From: Nymphaea colorata
Lineage: Eukaryota; Streptophyta; Magnoliopsida; Nymphaeales; Nymphaeaceae
NCBI RefSeq assembly: GCF_008831285.2
Contig: NC_045151.1
Coordinates: 6,525,682 to 6,589,681, forward strand
Direction: 5' to 3'
Length of the DNA: 64,000 nucleotides
Shown here: positions 44,384-57,392 of the stretch, piece after piece
How the letters are laid out: every line of letters begins with the position of its first letter
Numbering within the stretch: the stretch's first letter is position 1
The notes under the pieces: model-generated
Told to the model about the DNA's origin: nothing
The model's input: only the letters and a program-made list of their open reading frames with translations
Databases searched by the model: none
Position numbers and translations under genes: made by a program

Positions 44384-47378
44384 TACTTCGTCTCTACGTA
44401 CGCATGAATCACAGGAAGATACGAAAGAGAATGGCAAGTTTACTACTTTATTTAATTTTCTTTGTAAACGATAAAGCAGTATGGTTCCATAAAATCATTC
44501 CACTCTGTATGTAATGCCAAAAGATGTGGAAGATCAAAGGTTGTAGCAATTATAAGCTGAATGTGCATTTGCTTACTGCGGAGATCCAATAGAATATGCA
44601 GTTATGAGAAGCAAGCATGAGATTTACAGTCTCCTTCTCTTTATTCTAAACAAATACCCATCTATATGCACAAAAAGACACACCCTGTTGTTGCCGAATC
44701 CTCTCCATCTACCTTTGTCTGTCCCGTCAAACTTAAAGGGGCGACTGCCACCAGACCTATTAAAATTTATTATTATTATTATTATTATTATTTTTACAAT
44801 CTAACCTTATTGATATGATCTAAAGAGCGTTTTGGTGAGAAACGTATATTAGGTTAGTTGTTTTTTTTTATCGTAAACAATGTTTTTTTTAATAATACAA
44901 AACTAAACCTCTCTTATAACATCAAAATTTGGAAAGTAGAAAGATCCATTCTTTATCCAAAAATACTTAAGTTAAAGCATGATTTGTATTAAATTAGCGT
45001 TTATCAACATATTAGAAAGTCCATATTTTGTTTAAAATAGTTTTTAACATGAGTATAAGAGGTCCAATTTTTATCCCTTATCCAAGTGACCAATGACTAT
45101 ATATATTTAGCTGGCACTGGTACAAATATTGGATTTTGCAGCAGATTGCTTAAATTGATTTTAGACTTGTTTCCAAAATGTCGATCTAAAACATTAAACT
45201 ACAAAAAATGAGGCCTATACGTGATAAAGAACACCGGCCAACCCAGTGAAATAAATTATGTGATTTATAGAGACCAATAGGCGGGAAAATCTATATGTGA
45301 AGATGGGCACCGGTATATACTTGGATATAAAAACACCGGTAGACTGTCAATACTGGTGGAGGCGAACTTACGGAAGACAAAACTATTTCCAAAAGACAAT
45401 GCCAATGACCTCTTTTGCCAAAATTTTGTTTTCTAGTCCTAGACATGCTAGCGTGTGCTTAGACCAAAAATGAGAATTTTTGAAGCTTGTTTGGCTATTT
45501 AAACAGATCTTGGGAAGGCAGCAAAGATAGTGGAAAACCAGATCCTGCAGTGCTTAAAATTCACGTGCTATCCTTAATCCAAAAGCGTGAAAATCAAATT
45601 AAAACACCAAAAGCATGTCTAGCCTCACTACAACCAAAGCAAATAGCACTTCAAACACTCTGGCACATGAAGAAAGGCTAAGCAATCAAAGTAATAACTA
45701 TTCAAAATAAAACACATATGCAATACTACTAACATGCAAAACAATGCACAAATATAATTAAAACAAGGTAGCAATTAGATGAACGCAAAAGAGGCAACAA
45801 TTATATTCTAAGAACAAAAAAACACAAGTAAATATAAAAATCCAAATCTATGTTTTTCAAAAACTCACGTGTGCATCTACTCGCTCCACACCAGGAACAA
45901 AATAAGATCAACTCAATCCTAAAGCACACCAAAATGTATCCCATCTTTCTTTACTATGGTTAACCTACATTTACTAACAAAGGGTCTATCATATATTTAC
46001 TCGCTATATATGGTTAACCTATATTTACTAACTAAGAGACATAAAAACATAAGCTAATCACAAAACAAAGAAATGGTAAAAGCAAACTCCAAAGTTTACT
46101 CTCTTCTTTGCCGTTCCCCCATGATGGTGCCAAAAATTTTTATGCATTTTTGTAAATATGCTTTTAAACCCAAGAAATTTGCCTTTCAAAATCGATTTTT
46201 CTTGTTGCCATACTAAGTGACATCACACACCAAATAATAATTTAACTGGAACCACAACTAGTGAGTACCAAGTTGAATTTAAGGTAGAGATCATTGCGAC
46301 GAGACATAAATGCTGAAATTGAACTTTTATTGCTTCAAACAATCATCAATGTCAACAAATTGATGTCTAAGTACAAGGAAAAATAAAAATAAAAAGCAAT
46401 CTAATGACTTGCATCGAAGCAGACAAACAACTCAACAAATAATCTTCAATAATATTTTCAAACTATAGTCTGCCACTTAAGAAGCAAAAAACCCCAAGTA
46501 CACCTAAAAGAGAGAAAATAGTTGGTAACTAAAGCAAAATAGTAAATACTTAAACAAAGTGACCTAATTTTTAAGGTAAAGGCATGCAATCCAACTATGT
46601 ACTAAATTCAATCCTCAATAAAAAGACTAAATTGCAGACCAAAGATTGAAAATTTACCCAACACAGACAAAGGAAGCAATAATTGGCCTAACTAAATCAA
46701 ACAAAGTATAACAAGATAATAAAACTCTACAAAACTAGATGGGAAATTAATCCCAAACATTTCCTAACACTCCAACAAATAAATACAATAGATAACAATT
46801 ATACACACAATGAAAATTTAAATAACACTTTGGTTGCACTTGAATTTATATACAACCTCATTGTAGCTAACTAGAATAATAGAAGGAGTCGATTCCATCA
46901 TGCATCCACGGCACAGAGCCGACTGATCTAAATAGATCGAACAAGCCATTATCAACTCCTGTAATTGTGTGGGATTGCGATGTAATAAAACATTTTTTCT
47001 CATTTCTGCCCCTCTCTCTGCTCTTCCCTACTTCCTTGTTTATTGTTACACCTCAAAATTTTCAACCCTCATAATTACTATTTTGCCCCTAGTGATTACA
47101 TCCCCAAAAAGTAGGTTCTTGACCTAGGTCACCCCTAGAAAACTCATTGTCCTTAGAAGTTTAGTACCCAGAAGCATAGACAAAACCCTAATTCCTTGAG
47201 ATTATGCTAGTGCACTTTTACTATTCTATCCTTTAACATTAGGAAATCCCTAGAAATGAGTTAGTTTGGGTAAATTGAACTCAGCCAACTCATTGTCAGT
47301 CTTACAGTAGCTCCGAAGACCCTCATTTTTGGCTTACTGGTTTTTCCATTGCTCATTATAACTCAAAGGATTTCAGTT
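44384..47378. other. Intergenic, repeat-like, no gene
   Basis: Contains an (ATT)n run at about 44769-44791 and accggta-type words at 45,230-45,360. At 46113-46132 the minus strand reads TGGCACCATCATGGGGGAA, which resembles a decayed Asp-tRNA primer-binding site of Ty3/gypsy elements. No paired LTR was found, and short open frames show no family. Confidence 0.4.
46113..46132 (-). promoter_or_regulatory. Possible decayed Ty3/gypsy primer-binding site (tRNA-Asp type)
   Basis: TGGCACCATCATGGGGGA keeps 12 of 18 bases of the usual TGGCGCCGTTGCCGGGGA, and most changes are transitions. If real, an LTR would lie at higher coordinates. Confidence 0.3.
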
Positions 47379-47827
47379 TGTAACAACCGAACCCCCACTC
47401 CTACACTAGGCTCGTGCCCCAGGTTTGACGGATCCCAACATGCTCTTTAGCAACTTCGTTCTGGCCTAAAAGAGATAGGAACCAGGACAACCAACCACTT
47501 AACAACCTCTCTTATAAGAGGCCGAAGATTCCTTACAATCTTCAATGTGACACTAAATTTTTATATGTGTACAATCTACTTTCCTTAAGGCACATGTGCA
47601 TGCGTGTGGGAAGACATGTCTAAGTATTGAACCACCTATGTAGCAAATAGCTCCTACACCGGGCTCGAACCCTTGGTTTGTCGGATCCCAACCCACTCCT
47701 TAGCAACTTCGGGTTCAATCTAAAAGGACTAGGAACCAAGATAACCAACTACTTAACAATTTCCTTTATAAACCATTGAAAATTCCTTACAATCTTCAAT
47801 ATGGGACTAAACTTTTGGAGTACTACA
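47379..47827 (-). mobile_element. TRIM (miniature LTR retrotransposon), copy 1, decayed
   Basis: Two direct repeats, 47379-47573 and 47639-47827, flank about 65 bp. Both carry gggctcg.gcccc.ggtttg.cggatcccaac, taggaaccaggataacc-type words and cttacaatcttcaat...actaaa, the same order as the element at 57393-57846. The primer-binding site is eroded. The flanks cagtt and caatt agree at four of five bases. No coding capacity. Confidence 0.78.
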
Positions 47828-49800
47828 CAATTGAGCTAGAAGAGCCCTATTTCAGCAAAAAATGGCACATTTTTTGCTACATTTCTCATCCCCAACCTAA
47901 ACCAAACAAAGAGCTATCTCCTCATACTCCATCTAGTTAGTGGCTTGGGAATTACAGCTACTAAATTTTATTTCTATTGACTTCAAAACTTATAAGACAG
48001 GTCACTTTGCTTCCTATTTTAGCAGGTTTAGCCCAATTCTACCTCACTTAGCTTGAGTAAACCCAAGCATAAGGTATGTTAGTCATGCTAAGAACAACTT
48101 CATCTTAGCTGAGTTTTAACTAATTCATTCTAGATTTACTTTAATTGATTTTCCAAATTATCTGGAGGTCAGTCACCTACTGTTAGTCATTCTATTTTTT
48201 TGATGTCCAAACTTACTTTTATCTTGATCCTACTATGTTAGCTCTGTTGAACTAAGAACATCTTCTTCATAGTAGATCTAACTTCCCCCAACTTAATTCC
48301 AATTACATCATCCAAAGTGAAACACAATTGTAGGTTTCCCTAACCTAGTCTGCTTCACCTATGTAGTCACTTCACTTCTATTTATATTTGAAACCCATTT
48401 CAACTTAATTTTCAATAAAATTTCCTAACTTCTGGATTGATCACTAGTATGAGAGCCATTGATTTGAGTTCTCTCATCTCAATTTATCATAACTACACCC
48501 AAAAGAAGCTGCATTTGCCTTTATTCCATTTTAACCCTAGTTTTTCTACCTCTTTTCAGTTTGTGCCTAGTGCTTTTCAAAAAAATTGACTTTTTTAAGT
48601 ACACTGAAAGGGCTTTTTGGCTTTTATCTGAAGGAGGCTATGATTTGTGACATGATGCTTGACCCTACCAAATTTGGGATGCAAAATCCGCTAGTCATTA
48701 TTTTAGCCAAGACTTGCCTAATATAGCTCGTTGATCCCCAAGCTGCCAAAAATAGCATTAGTAAGGCCCATTGACCCAATTTTCTCCAAACTTTGTTTGA
48801 AAGGGTTTTTGCAGGGGCCATAGAGCCTAATATTTATAAACCTATCAGATATGGACCTGATGAGGCCCACAAATCCTAGTTTCCTCAAACTACCATAAAC
48901 ATCTTTAGCAAGATTCGTAGATCTCAGTCCATCCAAACCTTCTTGATTTAGAGCCAGTAGGACCCACATAATGTTGTGTTCTAAAACATGCTCACTAGTT
49001 CCATCGTAATTAAACCTTGCTAGGTCAAATAAACCCAATTTTCTAGATCAGATTCCCCCAGCTCAGCCATTGTCATCTAGACATGCCTAAAATAACCTGA
49101 CTCAGCCCAAGACATGTCGAGCCCAGATCTCACCTTGGCTCAAACCCAACTCAATTCCAGCTCCAGTAGTTTCAAGCTACTGAGCCCAATATCAAACCAG
49201 TCTCACTTTGACTAGACCCAACCCAAGTTTGGCCAACAGAGTTTAATTTTATTAAAATGACTTGACTTGTCTAGGCATAGTCAGCTAAACCCAAACCAGA
49301 CCCACCTAAGTAATTGGGACCCAGTAGCGGATGTTTCCCTATTCCAGATCAAATTTCAACCTAGATTTATAATCTGGATCTATGATCTACAATACAATCT
49401 CAATTTGAGATCAATACTAGACCTAAATCTTCGCTCCATATCTTAATCTAGATTTCCAAATGAATATTTTACTAGATTTATGTCTAAAATTTAAATCAAT
49501 CAAATGATACCATTTTCATGGGGATATTCTCAGCCATTAATTTAAGTATAGCATCCTACTAATTTTGTTAATTCCTTGAGTGCACTAGAGGCTCCACCTC
49601 CACTGGAAGTCTTTCAAAAAAGCCATTTCTCAACATTATAAATAGAGGTCTCGGATGAAGGGGCGCTACATCCTTTGACTTAGTCAAATTTTCAGATATG
49701 TTTTCTCTCTCATTTTCTAGTTTTCTTATTCTTTCTTAGATAATTCTAAGACCTATTCATCTTTTCTAGGTTTTATAAGACTGCAAGGAAGAGATGCCAC
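47828..49800. other. Intergenic, possibly part of a long LTR
   Basis: No coding family was recognised. TATAAATAG at 49637-49645, about 30 bp before gaaggggcgc, looks like a promoter TATA box, and tgttacacctcaaaa at about 47,044 looks like an LTR start, but no partner LTR was found. Pieces at 48,600-49,300 repeat gcccaa/ccagt words. Confidence 0.3.
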
Positions 49801-49844
49801 CCCTTAGCAGCACCAACTTTGGATGTCCAGTAGGAGGAAGAAAG

Positions 49845-49881
49845 AGGAAGAAGAAGAAGAAGAAGAAGAAGAAGAAGAAGA
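49845..49881. repeat. (AAG)n microsatellite
   Basis: An AAG run within a purine-rich stretch (49830-49920), followed by a CT run. A similar AAG run is present in kinesin intron 1 (about 18113-18137). Confidence 0.9.
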
Positions 49882-51059
49882 GATGAAGAAGCAAAGAAGA
49901 AAAGAAGAGGAGAAGAATGGTCTTATTCTCTCTCTCTCTCTCCCTCCCCCTTCTTCTCCCCTCTGTTTGTTCCATGTTTCCACATAGGATTATTTCTTTG
50001 ATTTTAATTCTTCTTCAAGACCATTAATGAAAACTTGAGTGTATCTTCACACATGATGCTCCTTCACAAGGGCGATATCTTGTTTCATTTTATCGTTAGT
50101 TTCATCCTTTTACCTTGCTAGTGGTTGTAGTAGAGCAGATGAGGGTACCTTCATGGGAGTTTGCTTCCTTACGAGTTACACACTGCATGGTTTTATTAAT
50201 CTTCTTGTCATTAATGTGATGCATGAAAAACCATTTCATGCATTCATCTTTGTTAGTTTCTCCCATTTATGTAATCTTTTATTTTTGCATGCATACATGC
50301 ATCATATTCATTCAAACATAATAGGTTAAAATGTGTTCTGTTTGATGCTTTGAAAGTTTTCCATGTAATTAGAATGAGCCTTCATTAGGTTTCCACATTT
50401 TGAGAACATATGTTCCTTAGTTAAGGTAAAAATTGTTTTCTGAAGAATCCATATTTTCACCCAAATTTGGAAACCTATTTCTCCTCATCGATGAGTTGTT
50501 CTAAAAGAGGTTGGTTTCTTCATGTGTCTGCTTTGTTCTCACCAAATTTTATGAGAACCCAAGTTTTTCTGGTTGCCTGTTTGAATAATTTCTTAGAAAC
50601 TATTTTTATTTTGCAATTCACAAGCTTCATAAATATAGTTATGAAATTTCATCAACTTAGAAACTCAATAACTCATGTTTCATGAATTGTTTTTATATTA
50701 TGTAAAATCCATTAGTTTGCTACAACTAGTTATGGTGTTTTGCTTGGTCATTGAATCAATTTATTGAAGTATATTTTCTACTTAAATTTTTTGCATATTC
50801 TGCTCAACTAGTTTCCATTCTAAGTTTGTTATTTCATAGTTCTTTTTTCAATTTTAGTTTTTCCATTCTTTCACCTAGAATATAACATGTTGCTAGATGT
50901 AACTGTTTTGTTTATAGCAATGTATGATTTCTATCGTGGTTTTGTCTTCATATTATGTTTTAGTTTGAAATAGTTTTTTTATACAAGCATCAAGTAACAG
51001 TGTGAAGACATGTACTTTTGTTAACAACTTTTTTGTATAAAAAATTAAAATAAAAACAT
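49882..51059. other. Intergenic, nothing recognised
   Basis: T-rich sequence; no gene or clear element end. The missing left terminus of the CACTA element may have been here. Confidence 0.4.
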
Positions 51060-52950
51060 ACATCTCAATAAAATACATCCACTGGTCTACCCAATGGAAC
51101 TTCATTTGTTAATGAATTGTCAAATGTGCCATCACATCAAAAAAAGTTTGTGGAAATATCATGCTTAATTGACAAAGTGTCATGCTAATTTGCTGTTCTA
51201 ATTCTCATAACTCAACATATTTTATGATCTTCATACACGCTTTTCTGAAAAACTCACAATATTTCATCAAGACACGATAGACCTTCTTGGGTAGAGATCT
51301 TTTCAAAGCCAAAGGAAGAAATTGTTGTACGAGTTTGTGGCAATCATGACTTTTCAAATTAGAGACCTTGTGTCCTCTCACAATGACTTTGCATGATATG
51401 TTGCTTGAATAACCATCTCGAACTATTAAATTCTTCAACACATTACAAAATATATCTTTTAATTCTTGTTCATGTTGCAACATGCTAAAAGAAGTACCCA
51501 CCTTTCTGAATTTGGATGTTGTCATACATCCTTCAAGTCTATTCTAGCATCCAAATGATATTTTGATTTGCTATGTATATTTAATAATATACTAATGATG
51601 TTGTCACAAATGTTCTTTTCTATATAAATCACATATAAATTGTGACATAAAAAGTACTGCTCCTAATATAGTAAAGTGAACAAAATACTCTTTTTGTTCC
51701 AACTATATTTGAGTCCTTCTTCCATATTTGTGTTCAATGCCATATCGTGTAACAATTCTGACCTGACAATCATGTGTCATAGAGCTAGTCTTAATTCCAC
51801 TATACCACCAAACATGAGTTTGTTTTTTCGATATCTATGACTTAATAGAAGCCAACAACAATGACTGTATAACACATCTTTTTGCTATGTTTTAGTTTGC
51901 AACTACATGTATCTTTATAATAGATGGGACAAGCTAGCTTGCCCTTTGTACTCTAACTTGATATGTATGCATATCTTGAAAAATCATATATGGTCCACAA
52001 TAAATCCACAAACCTTTGAAAATGTTGTCGTCTATGAAAAGTCAAATACAGATCTCCTTCAACTCATAACAAATTCAATTCATCGACCAAGGGTTGTAGA
52101 CATACATCCATGCCATTTGTGTTTAGAGTTGTTGGTCCTGAGATGATTAATGATAACATATATGGTCGCTTCCTGCACATCCAAGGTGACCAATTATATA
52201 TCACCAGCCCCACAGACCATATGCTATAGGTTGAACTTAAATTGCCTGGGTTGAATCCATCACTAACCAAACCCAAACATACATTCCAAGTTTAAAATAC
52301 AAATCATGGTTGCATCTCAACGATGTTTATTCATGCTACACCATCTATTGGGTATCTAAAGACTTCATCCTTTATACATTGCTCATTATGTCTTATCATA
52401 TGTTTTGCAACTTTCGTCATTATGAATATTCTCTTCAACTATGCAATAAAGGAAAAATATCGTAGAATCTCTATTGAAGTCCTCTGGCACTTAGCGGTCT
52501 TTGTCATTCTTTGTTTATCATCTTCCTTGCATCGCAAAGTACCACATTTATCACATATATTTTTTGTTGCATATTCATTCCTAAATAACATATAATTATT
52601 AGGATAGATATGTTTGGCAATCAAACCCCAACTCTCCAATGATATTTTTTTACCTCATAAATTGACTTCGGCAGTTCTACCATTGTAGAAAAATTTTTCA
52701 TTAACAACTCAAGCAACAAACCAATGCTTTTGTCGGTCCACCAAAATAAAGTTTTTATATAAAACAACCATATTAAAAAACTCATCTTTGTAAATCTGTT
52801 ATACCCTGGGTATAGTTGATATTCAACATCTTTAATCAATTTCTTATAGTCATCATTGTTTTGACCATTTTCTGTATTGCCAATTGAAAAGATGATGCAT
52901 CTAGTTGTACATAAAATATGTCCAACAACAACCCTTAAATGTTTCCACAA
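51060..52950 (-). pseudogene. CACTA (En/Spm) transposase TNP2, decayed
   Basis: Remnants appear in the expected order on the minus strand. N-part (52639-52439): CDKCGTLRCKEDD and EILRYFSFIA, then YPMDGVA. TNP2 core (52276-52064): SDGFNPGNLSSTYSIWSVGL, YNWSPWMCRK, YMLSLIISGP, DVCLQPLVDEL. Middle (51703-51600): WNKKSILFTL.YFRSS and KRTFVTT. DUF4218 region (51525-51060): NLKSHDCHKLVQQFLPLALK, CEFFRKAC, then TLCQLSMIFPQTFFDVMAHL and WMYFIEM. Stops and frame shifts separate these parts, so no active enzyme is made. In live elements the protein binds the CACTA ends and catalyses cut-and-paste transposition. Confidence 0.88.
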
Positions 52951-54044
52951 TCATTTTCAATGCACATTCAAGTGAAATTCTTCTCTACTCATGACATTCA
53001 CAACAAACATATGTTTGTTACAAAGCCATTAGATGATGTGATCGATGACATCTTTAGTAGCTTGAGTGAGGACATTATTGCATCTTACACAAAGACATCT
53101 CATTTTTCAATTTACTATTGCATTATGTGTGATAACATAGTAAAAAAATTGCTTAACACCAATTACAACAACTTCAATATGATTAACTTTCCATACCATA
53201 AATGCTATATTTTAACCATTTGGTTTCTAATTCACGCAAATGAATACTTGTTGCGTAGCTCGTTATACAATCTTTCAAACAAGTACCTAAACAATTTATT
53301 TTGGATAATCCTATATCTTTCAAACAACTCCATAAAGTGACACCTTTAACATATATGCAACATAAATGTCACCTTATCCCTAACTCAAATATCATTAACA
53401 AAAGATTAATTGTACCATACAGTGATATAACATAATACATAATTCATGAATGACGTTATAATCCAAGTGGTTCAAAAAAATTATAAGTTTTTAGTTGTTT
53501 AAACAATTCGTCGAACACTTGTGGGTAGCTAAAAAAGTTAGGGACTAAAAACATTCAAACATCCAAACAAACATTCAAATGACAATTAGTCAAACTAATA
53601 TTTTGTGAATATGTATACATGTACTTGAATTATACATGGTCCAAATTTGACGTCGGAATCCACCCATAATGTGTCAAAATCCAGTGATGAAAAAATTAAG
53701 AAAAAATTGAAGGTTTTGTGTTTGTGTTGAGATTTTATGCAATTAATATATCAAATTGAAGACACTAAGCTCAACAAACCTTCTTGCAAAGTTTCACAGC
53801 TAAATACTATTGCAAAACAGTGATATCTTGTCGAAAAAATTTAAGCATATACCTTACAAGTATGTTATAACTTAAAATCATATAGAAATAGAAAAAGTAG
53901 TCGAAGAGATTGAGAAACGAACCTTTTCAAGTTTCAAGTAGTCCTAAAACATGATAAATACTTGCAGTTGCCGGAAAATCACAATTGGGAGGAAAAGGAA
54001 AGAAAAAAGGGAGGATGAAGAAGAAAGGAGAAGAAGGGTTTGGG

Positions 54045-54637
54045 CAGAGGTAATAAGTCAGGAAAGCCTTGACTGATGCCCGTAATATGTCGTTAAAGGC
54101 ATTACTTAAAAATGTTGGTAATGTCAATATGGTAAACATTACAGATGTTCGACGTGCGTCGGTGAAAAAGGAATTAGCGACGTCCAGAGTCAACACGTCA
54201 ATTAAAATTGAGTTTACAAACGTGTGATTGTAGTTATCGATAATGTTTTGATAGGAGATAAGTTTCAATGACACGAGGAAAGTCACGTGTTAGTAAAACT
54301 AGATCAATACATGTACTTTTTACCGATGGCTGCAGTTGGATGCTGCTAATGTTGAATGGTGAAAAGTTTTATTGATGCAGAACGGTAACACGTCAGCAAA
54401 ATTGAGTGCTTTTTTTTACGCTTATTGATGTATGGGTTTGGACGTCGGTAAAGTTACAACTTATACGACACAATAGTTTTACGTGTCAGTGAATGTTGCT
54501 TTTAACCGATATCTTCTTCTGAACATGGGTGAAAATTCATACTTACTAACATTTGGCTACGAACGTTGGTAAAAGTTGACTTTCATCAATGTGATATTTT
54601 CTACGCATCAGTGAAACCATCTTTTTTTTTTTTAGTG
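54045..54637 (-). mobile_element. CACTA terminal and subterminal repeat region
   Basis: On the minus strand the terminus starts CACTAAAAAAAAAAAAGATGG (54637 inward). Inside it recur short motifs of the form ACG(T/C)..(T/C)(C/G)(A/G)GT(A/G)AAA on the + strand (for example acgtcggtaaag, acgcatcagtgaaa, acgttggtaaaag, gtgcgtcggtgaaaa), spaced about 40-70 bp apart. CACTA elements carry such subterminal binding-site repeats. Only this end was found; with the transposase (51,060-52,950) in the matching orientation it is the 5' end. Confidence 0.7.
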
Positions 54638-54640
54638 CAT

Positions 54641-57387
54641 CATAATACCTAGGCTTGCTTGCTTGATGTATAGAGTCTCCATACCAATTTTTAGGATAAA
54701 TCAGCCACATTAAGTAGGTTTTTGAAGGGTCCAAAGTAAGTATCCGAGTCATGTTCCATGTTTTTCTATTTTACAGAAAATGGGATTTTAATAGCTCAAT
54801 TCATCATCCAACCCTTGTTTTAGCCTAGGTTGGTTCCATGTGCTCTTAAATCATTTCCCAAAACTCAAGCCTTAACATATTCTATTTCCATAACAAGTAG
54901 GAAACGTGCATCTTGTATTCTTTTTGTGTTTTAAAAGAAACTTTCACATGTTTTCTTTGGGGTAGACATTTTCAACATGGATAGATAGGTCTTGTCGAGT
55001 TTTGTGTGGTTTTGAGTCATTTGGTGGGTCGTATAAGTCTTCAAGCATGTTATATTATGTTTTGTTCTAATAGAACTCGCAACAAGTCATTTTGAACCAT
55101 CTTGTTTAGTTTTATCAATGATTGCTAGCTGCGATTTGAGCACAACATCATTCATTTAGGTATTTTTCATGTGTTTGGAGATGTTCTTTATGTTCCACGT
55201 GCAAATCTTGATTAATAACATGCCATCTTGGATTCTTTTACATTATGTTACATCATGTCATTTGACATCATGTCAGTAGAAGAAAGCTGTTTATCTCCTG
55301 GGGAACCTACTTAGAGAAAAGGTTGTAGCGGATGAACCCAATCCGACTCATTGAACTGCACTTTTAATTTGGCACATTATTTATCGGGATGATGTGAGAA
55401 AGACCAATCTCAGAGTTGAGGGCAGGGGCGACCTGTTCTTTCTCATCACGGAGGGAGAGAAACGTCAGTTTGAAAGTCAGAAAACATTCATTCGTCATCA
55501 GAGAGGGAGTGGAGCATCCGTCAAAGGAGCTAAGAACTGGTTCCCATATGATTCCTTTGCTTGCCATCCATTACCAATGAAGAGAAACTTCTCCCGTCCC
55601 ATTCATTGCCGACCGTGTGTGTGTGTGTGTGTGTGTGAGTGAGAGAGAGAGAGAGAGAGAGAGTGAGAGAGAGAGAGGAGTTAAAAGAAGACTGAGAGAT
55701 CGACAACATTTCTAACCGTAGCATCCTCTCTTCTCCCATCAGCTGTTGTGGATTGCTAGCATAGAAAACCGCTACTAAATGGCACTAGTCTGATGCTCCT
55801 CACCCACACTGATTAATCTGAATCCGATTTTTCATTCATGTAAGCCTCTCTCTCTCTATCTCTCTCTCTGATTTATAATCTTCCTTCCTTTCTAGATGAA
55901 CTTTACATATCTGAGCAACTGTGCAGCTCGTTATCATATAAACACATTTTAACTTTTAAGAGCTCTCTTTTATGATCTCTCTAATTTGCAGCTGCATCAC
56001 TCAATAGGCTTTGATTTTTTTTGTCTTCCTTTTCTTGTTTCCTCTTTTTTTTTTTCCTAGTTCTTTTCTGCTTATGCATGTCTGGTTTCATTTATTTTCT
56101 AGCAAGCCCTCGTGACAAGGTGCAAGGGACGGATCAGGTGTGTACAATTGTCTCCTCTTTTGTGTTATTTTTTATTTTTGTTTTTCCTTTTATTGTTGGG
56201 TTCGGTTTCTTTACGTTTCTTTAGGAAAATGCTTTGGCAGCCTTCGGCGCCCTTCTACAGTGGCCCGACTTCTCTCTCCTGTTTCCTTTGCTTTTTTTTT
56301 TTTTGTCTTTTTTATTTTTTTTTTATTTGAACAACCAAAAACAAAAGAGAGGCGAGCTCTGCATGCTGCTGAGGCTCTTGGTTTACCGTTTTTGATTTGT
56401 TGTCTGTTTTGCTTTCTTGCCTAATCTGCCGGCATAAGGATTAAGTGAATTTTTTAGTGTAGAAATGTGCTAAGACATGGGGATCTGCATTTAATGTTCA
56501 TAATTTATGTTTAGGTTGCAGGTTCACTTCCCTCTACCTCCTTTCACTTTTTTTTTTTCTGATGGCAGATTTTCACAATACACGCTACACAAACTCTTCA
56601 AGTAACTCCAATCTTTTTCTTCTTGCTTTATCTATTACCTATGGAATCTCTACACCGTTATGCCCAAACTTCTTTCTATTTCTCCTTTTTTTTGTTTTAG
56701 ATTTATATACTCCGATCTTTTCGTTTGTGATTTTCTTTCTCATTGTAGAATCTCTCTCCCATTATGCCCAAACTTCTTTCTTTTTCTCTCATTTTTTTCT
56801 ATTTTTGTGTTTAGATTTTTATATTCTGACTTTTTTGTTTTGCTTTCTCTCTTAACCGTAGATGTCTCAACCAATATATATATATATTGACACAATTGGG
56901 TGGCTTCTTCCTCAACTCCCTCAAAATAATATATTAACATATTTTTTCTCCAACAAAACCTTCGGCAGGTAAAAATCAGAACAACTTAAACTAAACTATA
57001 AATAATACAACTAAACTCCTAGATTGCAAAACAAGGAAATGAAATGAAATTTCTAAAATAAAGAAAAAAGAGGCCTGCCGATTTGGAAGAAGTGCACCTG
57101 CAAGGACTGCCAGCTTTTATACATCAGTCCAGTCATGAAAGGAACCTTCCCGACCTATCAGTGCTGTGCTATTGAGATACCCTGTCCTTAGACGTCAACT
57201 ACGAATCTCCAAAACAAGAGTGATCAGAAAATCTACAGAGAATAAGCAAAATTTGTGGCCAAGAGGTGAAAAACCAGAACCAACCAATTGGGAGGAAGGA
57301 GTCTAAAAACCAAACAGACCATAGATCAGTCTTCAGCCCCATTCGATTTTTTTTTTCAGCCAAACTGCACCATTCTTCAGCTAGATC
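54641..57387. other. Unassigned, with CT-rich tracts and exon-like pieces
   Basis: Contains (GT)n(GA)n at 55614-55678, CT runs at 55848-55870, and T-rich stretches. Short exon-like segments occur at about 56103-56138 (between ttctag and gtgtgt), 56226-56280 and 56330-56384, with splice-like flanks in a 5'-UTR-like setting. I could not assemble them into a coding gene. Confidence 0.3.
55614..55678. repeat. (GT)n(GA)n compound microsatellite
   Basis: About 11 GT units followed by GA units with a few interruptions. Confidence 0.9.
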
Positions 57388-57392
57388 ACGAC

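Noticed and set aside
48624-49038. Minus-strand frame with repeated GLI/GSM-like words
   Set aside because: The repeated words follow from repeated DNA phrases, and there is no domain or splice support.
53927-54286. 119-codon minus-strand frame near the CACTA end
   Set aside because: It overlaps subterminal repeats and does not resemble any transposase-associated protein.
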